A stretch of DNA of 64,000 bases from a virus. Where the stretch lies: positions 1-64,000 of IMG/VR virus record IMGVR_UViG_3300020446_001892. One strand, given 5' to 3'. Below are positions 58,089-64,000 of this stretch, piece by piece. Under the pieces are notes generated by a model. That model made no database searches. It was given only the letters and a program-made list of their open reading frames with translations, and was not told where the DNA came from. How positions within the stretch are numbered: the first letter of the stretch is position 1; each line of letters begins with the position of its first letter. Both the position numbers and the translations under genes were made by a program.

Positions 58089-60142
58089 TATTTTGTTGTA
58101 GCGATAAAAACGCCATTCCAATCTTTAGGTAAATCTTGTGTCTTCATATATTCACACCTTTCAATCCACATGTCATAGTATCCTTGCATTTTTCCATCAA
58201 AGTGATTGTGTATTTTATTACATATCTCAATAGCTTTATCAAACTGTTGAGCCTTATATGCTACATGCATGTCCTGATGGTAACGTCTTGTAGTATTCCA
58301 AGCAGGTTTAGAATTATCCAAGACAGTCCATATTCCTATACCTACAGTTTTTCCTTTAACTGCTAGGTCATCTATTTTTAAGTAAAAGAAGTCGTCTTTG
58401 GTTTGTTGATAAGTTGCATCACCAACAAGTAGTACACAACCATACTCTTTACATTTACTTTCTATACGTGCGGCTGTGCTAACACTATCGCCTAGTACAT
58501 CGTATGAGTGTCGTTGCGTGGATCCCATCTCTCCAAGATATCCAAGTCCAGTATTGATACCAGCACCCATACCAACGGGAGGTCTTCCTTCAGAAGTGAT
58601 TTTATCATTAAATTTCTCCACTGCATGTAACATATTAAGTCCGCATTGAACTGCTGTTTTAGGATGTTCTGGATCATCTATAGGTGCATTGTGTACATGC
58701 ATACTTGCATCACCTATATACTTTATAACCATACCATCACTATCTAATATAGGTTGTGTGATTGCATCCATGTATCCATTCATTATTTTTGTAAGTCCTT
58801 TTACATCATCACCAAATGATTCACCAAGAGGTGTAAAACCTCTTAGATCAGAAAAGCAAATACTTACTTCTTTTTTCATACCATCTTTGATTAACGAAGG
58901 ATTTTCTTGTAGCATACGCACAACAGTTGGTGAAGCATATCCAGCAAATTGTTTTTTAATTTTTTGCTTTTCAAAAAACTCTAATACAAATCTATTAAAG
59001 ATAGCATGTAATCCTACAATTAATACTGTCAACACAGGCATAGTAGCGTCAAGAAGATATAGATAATTTATCCAAGCATAATATACACCATATACTAAAC
59101 CACCTGTAAATGCTACTATAGACAACCCCGAAAACCAGTAAGGAGTAAATCTTGCAATCAGCACAAGGGCTATGCCCACGACTGCCGTTGTCAATAACTC
59201 TACGAGTAAAGCCCAAAAAGGCCTTGTTATTTGGTCTCCGTCTATTACTGTCTGTAATGTTACGGCGGCTGGTATGTAATTATATTGTGGGCCGTTGGGA
59301 CTTGCAATCAAACCACCTATACCTTCTGCTGTGACTCCTATAATGACAGTTTTGCCTTGAAAATTACTAAACATATCTGGATTAGATGCACTTATTGTTT
59401 CAAATTTTTTATTCCATCGTAACCAAATTTGTCCGTTAGGGTCAGTTTTAATTATAGGGTAACCAGGAACACGCACAGCTTCAATTCCACCTTCATTAGC
59501 TTTTATTTGATAACTAGGGTTTCCTGTAGCTGTCCGTATTACTTCAACTGCTAAAGCAGGATACGTATCTTCCCCGATACGCATAAGGAGAGGCACTCTA
59601 CGCACTACGCCATCAATTTCGGGGTTAGTGTTCAGTACACCAACACCGTCAGCATTGTCTCCTAGCAGTTTTATTGGTCCTAACATACCTTGCCATTCAA
59701 AAAGATATGGCAATGGATTTCCAATTTTCGCAACACCTCTTGGGACCGCGTTACGATTCATACCAGTAATAGTACCTGTTTGTGCAATTACTATTCCGTT
59801 ATCTACAAGTGCTTGAGCCAAATCAATATCTCCACCAAGTCTATCTGGTTCTGACATAATGATTGGAAGTACTATAATACCTGCACCTGCTTCGCGAAGT
59901 TTCCAGATTATATCTGCAAGGACATCACGCTTCCAGGGCCATTGTCCATACTTTTCAATGGCGGCTTCGTCGATAGTAACAATGCCAACATCCTGGGAAA
60001 CTACTTGCTCGCTCGTGTTTTGTAATAGATCAAACTGCTTGAGCCTTGCTGTTTGAACAACAGTACTATCCCCGTAGTGAATAATTAACATCACTATAGC
60101 CGTAATAAAAGCTATTGTCCAATGTGTGATCCATTTCTTCAT
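58088..60142 (-). CDS. CHASE2-domain class III nucleotidyl cyclase (684 aa)
   Basis: Residues 1-25 form a membrane anchor. Residues 30-300 are a CHASE2 sensor facing the periplasm (VGIVTIDEAAIEKYGQWPWKRDVLADII). About three membrane helices follow (311-385), then a class III cyclase. Metal-binding Asp432 (FSDLRGFT) and Asp478 (YIGDASM) are present, as are Lys474 and Arg559. The transition-state Asn of GDxVNxAAR is Ser555. It probably makes cAMP or is a degenerate sensor. ATAAATA ends 4 nt before the ATG. Confidence 0.92.
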   Translation of the reverse strand: MKKWITHWTIAFITAIVMLIIHYGDSTVVQTARLKQFDLLQNTSEQVVSQDVGIVTIDEAAIEKYGQWPWKRDVLADIIWKLREAGAGIIVLPIIMSEPDRLGGDIDLAQALVDNGIVIAQTGTITGMNRNAVPRGVAKIGNPLPYLFEWQGMLGPIKLLGDNADGVGVLNTNPEIDGVVRRVPLLMRIGEDTYPALAVEVIRTATGNPSYQIKANEGGIEAVRVPGYPIIKTDPNGQIWLRWNKKFETISASNPDMFSNFQGKTVIIGVTAEGIGGLIASPNGPQYNYIPAAVTLQTVIDGDQITRPFWALLVELLTTAVVGIALVLIARFTPYWFSGLSIVAFTGGLVYGVYYAWINYLYLLDATMPVLTVLIVGLHAIFNRFVLEFFEKQKIKKQFAGYASPTVVRMLQENPSLIKDGMKKEVSICFSDLRGFTPLGESFGDDVKGLTKIMNGYMDAITQPILDSDGMVIKYIGDASMHVHNAPIDDPEHPKTAVQCGLNMLHAVEKFNDKITSEGRPPVGMGAGINTGLGYLGEMGSTQRHSYDVLGDSVSTAARIESKCKEYGCVLLVGDATYQQTKDDFFYLKIDDLAVKGKTVGIGIWTVLDNSKPAWNTTRRYHQDMHVAYKAQQFDKAIEICNKIHNHFDGKMQGYYDMWIERCEYMKTQDLPKDWNGVFIATTK

Positions 60143-60146
60143 ACAA

Positions 60147-60153
60147 TATTTAT
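60147..60153 (-). promoter_or_regulatory. ATAAATA late box, 4 nt before the cyclase ATG
   Basis: ATAAATATTGTATG overlaps the end of the 81-aa gene. A leaderless message is predicted. Confidence 0.4.
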
Positions 60154-60395
60154 TCTTTAATGATTTTGTCTATGTCAGCATCGGTCCACTTATTTTTTTT
60201 GTGATCTCTATCTTTGAATAATAATGCCGCTCTGTCTGCATACAATGTCTTAGGACAGCGATAATTCTTAAGTGTGCTTGCAAATTCTCTTGAGGAATCT
60301 TGGCATTGGTAAAAACAATACAAATCTTCACGTTTTATTCGCTGTGTTACTAATGTACATTGTAACATTCCTGCCATTGCTAATTCAATGATCAT
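60150..60395 (-). CDS. Small exported or anchored protein (81 aa)
   Basis: ATG 60395 has GGAG about 9 nt upstream and is preferred to 60410. A hydrophobic N-terminus (MIIELAMAGMLQCTLV) could be a signal, followed by a Cys-containing polar chain (DLYCFYQCQDSS, NYRCPKTLY). Disulfides in the periplasm are possible. Function unknown. Confidence 0.5.
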   Translation of the reverse strand: MIIELAMAGMLQCTLVTQRIKREDLYCFYQCQDSSREFASTLKNYRCPKTLYADRAALLFKDRDHKKNKWTDADIDKIIKE

Positions 60396-60615
60396 AAATG
60401 TAATCTCCATCTTTCACATATACTGGTTTACAGTATGCAGTTATCCTATGTTCGGCAGGCACTAAATCTTTATATCTATAATTACCGTACTGTTTGGGAA
60501 TACGTTTTGCATAATAATGACATACATCTATGCTCCGAAAATACATAGGATTTGGTTGTTGTTTTGCAGTTTCACCTGATCCTAAAATTACTATTAGTAA
60601 AAAAGCATGTATCAA
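60385..60615 (-). CDS. Small secreted protein (76 aa)
   Basis: A short signal-like N-terminus (MIHAFLLIVILGSGETA) precedes a Tyr/Arg-rich chain with two Cys. It is similar in style to the following 81-aa protein, and the two overlap by 11 bp. Function unknown. Confidence 0.5.
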   Translation of the reverse strand: MIHAFLLIVILGSGETAKQQPNPMYFRSIDVCHYYAKRIPKQYGNYRYKDLVPAEHRITAYCKPVYVKDGDYIYDH

Positions 60616-60911
60616 CGCACAAGCCTCCTATCGTTACGTCTTGAATTTGTTTTCTTTTTAGGCTCTTCTTCCTTTTCCCAGTCTAACTTAGGCTCTCTTG
60701 TTTTTTTTACTTCTGCTTTTAATTTATATTCTTCTCTAGTGTCAAGTTGCGTTTGAAACATTGCTCTTACTTCAGGAGCATTTTTTGTTGCTGATAAAAA
60801 GAATAGTATGCCTGACCATCCATTTCCTTTAAATATTAAATGGTCACCTTTATAAAGTTTGCCCGTACCGTAATCATAATCGTAGACAAAGTCCTTATAA
60901 ACATAACGCAC
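60612..60911 (-). CDS. Small charged unknown protein (99 aa)
   Basis: The N-terminal half is Tyr/Gly-rich (YDYDYGTGKLYKGDHLIFKG). The C-terminal half is strongly charged (KKTREPKLDWEKEEEPKKK). It overlaps neighbours by 1-4 bp. Confidence 0.5.
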   Translation of the reverse strand: MRYVYKDFVYDYDYGTGKLYKGDHLIFKGNGWSGILFFLSATKNAPEVRAMFQTQLDTREEYKLKAEVKKTREPKLDWEKEEEPKKKTNSRRNDRRLVR

Positions 60912-61393
60912 TAGAACAATCCTTTGGCCTTCCCTATAAAAATAAACATGCCGCCTACAAATACAACTAATACTAAAAGTAAAAATGCTATTGCAACACC
61001 ATCTAATAGTGCTTTTCTACGTTGCATTTGTTTATAAACTGTTTCCTCTCTTTGCTTACGAATTTTTCTTCTCATATCTTTGAGTTCTTCCATTGTGCCA
61101 TAACCAAATCTTAAATTTAGTAAAGCACCTAATTCTTTTTCTTGCTCCATTAATTTTTTTTCGTGTATTAAAAGTGCAAGAGCTTCTTCTTCTACAGAAC
61201 CTGCTGCAAAAAGTTTTTTAAATATAGGGGGTTTCTTTTGAGCTTGTTGAGCATGACGGAAGTCACTTGCGGCAGTATACCATTTTCCAAGCTGACTTGC
61301 TACTTGCTCAAATTCTTGACCAGCGTTAACAAATTTTTTTACTGTGCCAAATGCCGCGGTTGCCGCACTTATGGCAGTGATAGGATCTATCAT
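60911..61393 (-). CDS. C-terminally anchored helical protein (160 aa)
   Basis: A helical, Ala/Gln-rich N-terminus and a Lys/Arg-rich coiled coil (ELKDMRRKIRKQREETVYKQMQRRK) precede one membrane helix (VAIAFLLLVLVVFVGGMFIFI). The start MIDPITAISAATAAFGTVKKF recalls proteins seen in other T4-like marine phages. Function unknown. Confidence 0.6.
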   Translation of the reverse strand: MIDPITAISAATAAFGTVKKFVNAGQEFEQVASQLGKWYTAASDFRHAQQAQKKPPIFKKLFAAGSVEEEALALLIHEKKLMEQEKELGALLNLRFGYGTMEELKDMRRKIRKQREETVYKQMQRRKALLDGVAIAFLLLVLVVFVGGMFIFIGKAKGLF

Positions 61394-61442
61394 TGGGAAC
61401 CCTCCAATGGTATTTAACTACTAATATATCTCAATTAAGTGT

Positions 61443-61865
61443 TTAGTTAATATTGCACCAATACTGTTCTGCACCTGGCTGGAGAGACTCACAACCTCGT
61501 ATTAGTAATTCTAGCATTACAGGAAGATCCTGTGCTATGCCTGTAATTATTGCAAGTATAATAAACAAGAAAAATAATATGAAAGGGCTTAGTAACATCA
61601 ACCACCAATAGGTTCTAAATATTCCGTGTCCGTGTGCTTTACGATATTCACGTTTACGAGCAAACCAATGTACTATTGCTCTTGCTAAACGCTTGAGTCC
61701 GCCTACAAACCAGTCACCTATAAAATGTCTAATAATTCTAACTATTATAAGAACAGGACTTGCAATTACTTCCCAAATCAAAAGTAATGCATCTACTACA
61801 AGGTCAACAACATGATCGATTGTCCACCATTCTTTAAATCTTTGCCAGCGGCTTTTCTGTGCCAT
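61443..61865 (-). CDS. Multi-span membrane protein (140 aa)
   Basis: Hydrophobic segments at VVDLVVDALLLIWEVIASPVLIIVRII and WWLMLLSPFILFFLFIILAIITGIA flank a basic Trp-rich loop. The C-terminus holds two Cys. It follows the curlin gene. Function unknown; CTAAATA ends 4 nt before the ATG. Confidence 0.6.
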   Translation of the reverse strand: MAQKSRWQRFKEWWTIDHVVDLVVDALLLIWEVIASPVLIIVRIIRHFIGDWFVGGLKRLARAIVHWFARKREYRKAHGHGIFRTYWWLMLLSPFILFFLFIILAIITGIAQDLPVMLELLIRGCESLQPGAEQYWCNIN

Positions 61866-61869
61866 GCTG

Positions 61870-61876
61870 TATTTAG
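61870..61876 (-). promoter_or_regulatory. CTAAATA late box, 4 nt before ATG 61865
   Basis: CTAAATACAGCATG is almost identical to the fdxA start region; the box overlaps the curlin stop. Confidence 0.4.
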
Positions 61877-62904
61877 TTTTGTGTTATTGTTATACCACAA
61901 CCGTTTGCATTGGTACATGTACCGGTTAGGTTGTATGTTTTGTTTGAATTGGCTGTTTGATCTAGGTCTAGGTTGTAACCTCCGCCTGCATTTGTTAGGT
62001 CAATGTTTGTGGTGTGATTTCCATAACGTTGAAAAATATCCACTGTATGTCCATCGTCTAATACTACGTCTGCAAACTGTGTATCAGTATTGCCACGTTG
62101 AAGTAAAGTAACATCATTGTTATCGCCGTTAATTTCTACAAATCCTTCATGTTCGCCACTACCACGTTGTGTATGATGAACAGTATTGCTATCACCTGTT
62201 ATATAGTTTGCTATATGTAACCCACCTTTATTGTTATCATCTGTTTGATAACTTTCAAGAGTATTGTTGCTACCACTTACTATCCAGTATACGTCATTAT
62301 CGCCTGTTTCGTTAGCATCTACTGTTCCGTCTTCATGCTTGCCTTGCCAGGCCTTAACGGTATTATTGCTTCCATTCACTGTGACTGTGTTAATGTTGTT
62401 ACTTTGTTCATGTATTTGTATATCAATACTATTTGTACTACCATCTAATACTTCTGTATACACTGTGTTAGTGTCACCTTCGTCTATAGTGACTGTAATT
62501 GTATTATTTACATCACCGCCATTTCCTATTTCTGTATGAGTAACATTACTATCTCCGTCAATAGTTACAGACATATCATTATTGTTACCGTGATTATCCA
62601 TAGCACTAATATTAGAATTACCTTGCTGTGTCAAAGTCATTTGTTGATTACCGCCGTGTGTCCATAGCCCTGCACGATTGTTGTTACCTTGTTGTGTTAA
62701 TGTAAAGGTTTTGTTATTGCCACCTAGATAAGCATCACCACTTGTAGTGTTAAGACTACGAACTTTGTTATCTTGGCCGTCTTGAGTTATAGTGGCAGTG
62801 AAATGATCACCTACCTGGTTTATATAAAGATCGTTAGCCCAACTAATTGTTGGACTGTTGAATATTAATACTATTAGTGCCTTCTGAACCCAACCTGTAG
62901 TCAT
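61873..62904 (-). CDS. Curlin-repeat secreted protein (343 aa)
   Basis: ATG 62904 gives a good signal peptide (MTTGWVQKALIVLIFNSPTI, cut after SWA) and follows AAGGAG by 12 nt. About a dozen repeats of the curlin type follow, with cores such as ITQDGQDN, LTQQGNNN and LLQRGNTD separated by about 22 residues. Two Cys are near the C-terminus. It likely forms an amyloid-like beta-helix on the cell or virion surface. It overlaps the FecR gene by 62 bp. No CsgG-type secretion gene is in the window. Confidence 0.85.
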   Translation of the reverse strand: MTTGWVQKALIVLIFNSPTISWANDLYINQVGDHFTATITQDGQDNKVRSLNTTSGDAYLGGNNKTFTLTQQGNNNRAGLWTHGGNQQMTLTQQGNSNISAMDNHGNNNDMSVTIDGDSNVTHTEIGNGGDVNNTITVTIDEGDTNTVYTEVLDGSTNSIDIQIHEQSNNINTVTVNGSNNTVKAWQGKHEDGTVDANETGDNDVYWIVSGSNNTLESYQTDDNNKGGLHIANYITGDSNTVHHTQRGSGEHEGFVEINGDNNDVTLLQRGNTDTQFADVVLDDGHTVDIFQRYGNHTTNIDLTNAGGGYNLDLDQTANSNKTYNLTGTCTNANGCGITITQN

Positions 62905-63997
62905 AGATTTCAAAGTCTCCTTGTTTAACATCAATTGTATAATCATACTGTCTATTTAATCTCATACGGATAAAACCACCTTGTTCAAAATCTTCACGTT
63001 GCCATACCCAATATGGTTCTATTATGTCTAGTCTTATTTGAGTTTTAGGATCAAATCCAACTTGTGGTACGTTACTCAACAGCCTTTCGTTTTGTAAAGC
63101 CAACTCGTCTTTAAACAATGCGGCAAGAGCTTCATTTAATTTGTCTAACATATCATGAAGCATATCAGCTAACATAAAAGCAGTTTCATCTAGTGCTGTG
63201 ACCCATATACCTTCGATACTATCAGTTAGAGCATCACCTTCTAAAAAGTCAACTTCTAAAAAATCAATACCAAGGAAGTCTGCTAATTTTCTCTTCTTTA
63301 GTTGTTCTTCTTCGTTGTAATCTTCAATTGGTGAACGTTTACGAAGTATAAGTAAATTGTTTATCATATCTTCTGAAATCTTGAGGATAACTGGCGGCGT
63401 AGGTTTTCTCATGTTATGTGTAGTTTGCGTTGATTGGAATGCCTGATTCATCATCACTATACCAGCATCAGTTTCAACTGTTATTTCTCCTACAAAACAT
63501 GCACCTGCTACATCGCAACTTGGAAGTAATGTAATCATACTGCCACCAAATTCATCAACTACCATAATAAAGTCTGTTCCTCTTACTCCTATAGTAGCAC
63601 TAGGTGTTCTAATTTTTACATTTTGTTTGTATCTTTTTGCTATTTGTCCAGATGCATATCTTACAGTGCCAAGACTCGCTTTTAATGATAGTGTACCTAG
63701 ATCTCTACTAGGATCATACACAAATTCGTCTATTACTAATCTTGACTGTTCTGTAAGTTCTACTCTTGTTTGATCTATGAAATTAATTTTCATAGTGCCT
63801 TTTGCAGTTACAGCAGTGTCCATGCTTTCAACACCCACGCCTGCTTTACCCTCTATGATTACGGTAGATCCGCGTTCAATAACTCCAGAACCCTTAACTT
63901 GTCCGATCTCTCCAACATTTGGATATGCAGGAGTAACCAATAAAGCAAATAAAACTAGTAAGCCTAACATCAACCATGTAAATTTGTTAGGCGCCAT
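62843..63997 (-). CDS. FecR-domain exported protein (384 aa)
   Basis: A signal peptide (residues 1-25, ending TPAYP) is followed by a FecR-type beta domain (residues 30-190): VIERGSTVIIEGKAGVGVES, TMKINFIDQTRVELTEQSRLVIDEF and IRTPSATIGVRGTDF. The C-terminal part is acidic and helical, then beta. In bacteria such periplasmic FecR proteins are often found beside CHASE2 cyclases. It is not a TonB/sigma-regulator FecR, as no membrane helix follows the signal. The start is 3 bp from the window edge, so a longer N-terminus cannot be excluded. Confidence 0.85.
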   Translation of the reverse strand: MAPNKFTWLMLGLLVLFALLVTPAYPNVGEIGQVKGSGVIERGSTVIIEGKAGVGVESMDTAVTAKGTMKINFIDQTRVELTEQSRLVIDEFVYDPSRDLGTLSLKASLGTVRYASGQIAKRYKQNVKIRTPSATIGVRGTDFIMVVDEFGGSMITLLPSCDVAGACFVGEITVETDAGIVMMNQAFQSTQTTHNMRKPTPPVILKISEDMINNLLILRKRSPIEDYNEEEQLKKRKLADFLGIDFLEVDFLEGDALTDSIEGIWVTALDETAFMLADMLHDMLDKLNEALAALFKDELALQNERLLSNVPQVGFDPKTQIRLDIIEPYWVWQREDFEQGGFIRMRLNRQYDYTIDVKQGDFEIYDYRLGSEGTNSINIQQSNN

Positions 63998-64000
63998 ACT

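Noticed and set aside
57867-63997. Bacterial chromosome segment joined to a phage contig
   Set aside because: The cyclase and curlin genes have the same late boxes, overlaps and AT-rich composition as the phage part, so a phage origin is preferred. It cannot be fully excluded from one window.
1-64000. CRISPR array, insertion sequence, integrase or attachment site
   Set aside because: No regularly spaced direct repeats with unique spacers, transposase motifs or tyrosine/serine recombinase signatures were seen on either strand. The only repeats are inside fibre and curlin genes.
1-64000. Cyanophage identity
   Set aside because: The structural style is shared with cyanophages, but no photosystem, phycobilin or pentose-phosphate auxiliary genes occur here. 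The very low GC and gene set fit a SAR11-type host better, though the rest of the genome could change this.

Overview
The window is almost certainly part of the genome of a T4-like marine myovirus, probably one infecting SAR11 (Pelagibacterales) or a similar low-GC alphaproteobacterium. The evidence is the AT-rich, densely overlapping layout; a T4-type clamp loader, ATP-dependent DNA ligase, GroES/gp31-like co-chaperonin, DexA-like exonuclease, PhoH and ThyX; T4-type late promoter boxes (TATAAATA and variants) ahead of structural genes; a run of tail-fibre genes; a lysis cassette; and four phage tRNAs. Host assignment is inference. No terminase, portal or capsid gene lies in the window.

Layout. 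1-2.6 kb: tail-fibre end and unknowns. 2.6-6.1 kb: clpA, def and a DnaJ-like gene. 6.1-8.5 kb: lysis genes (holin-like, Rz1 nested in Rz, GH19 endolysin). 8.5-9.8 kb: two virion-type unknowns, then phoH on the plus strand. 10.7-17.9 kb: nucleotide, DNA and redox genes (DNA methyltransferase, thyX, parvulin, 2OG-Fe oxygenase, ferredoxin, clamp loader, exonuclease, Bax-inhibitor-like, MazG-like, GroES-like, a DnaE-like fragment). 17.9-35.2 kb: tail/adhesin block with a 2,964-residue fibre, a subtilisin-like protein and a cupredoxin-tipped fibre. 35.2-45.6 kb: iscA, uvsE, a DHOD-like gene, glycosyltransferase, queD, hemE and DNA ligase. 45.6-46.7 kb: tRNAs. 46.7-56.7 kb: clpP, metallophosphoesterase, TilS-like, HNH, FkbM, SprT-like, infA, 2OG oxygenase and peroxiredoxin. 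56.8-57.9 kb: small plus-strand membrane and Cys-rich proteins. 57.9-64 kb: a CHASE2 nucleotidyl cyclase, small membrane/secreted proteins, a curlin-repeat protein and a FecR-domain protein.

Two promoter classes can be read directly. Twelve sigma70-type promoters (TTGACA/T, exactly 17 bp, TATNNT-like) precede early or metabolic genes. A TAAATA-type late box precedes structural and other late genes; in eleven cases it ends only 4-5 nt before the ATG, which predicts leaderless mRNAs.

Taken together the genes suggest takeover of host translation and proteostasis (IF-1, peptide deformylase, TilS-like, tRNAs, ClpA plus ClpP, DnaJ-like, GroES-like, parvulin), Fe-S/haem/redox support, and an envelope module (CHASE2 cyclase, FecR, curlin) of bacterial type. 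The most striking regulatory candidate is at 45.77-45.95 kb: a sigma70 promoter, a 19-residue leader peptide with adjacent Trp and Cys codons, and an intrinsic terminator, followed immediately by tRNA-Trp and tRNA-Cys. This is the layout of an attenuator controlling tRNA genes.
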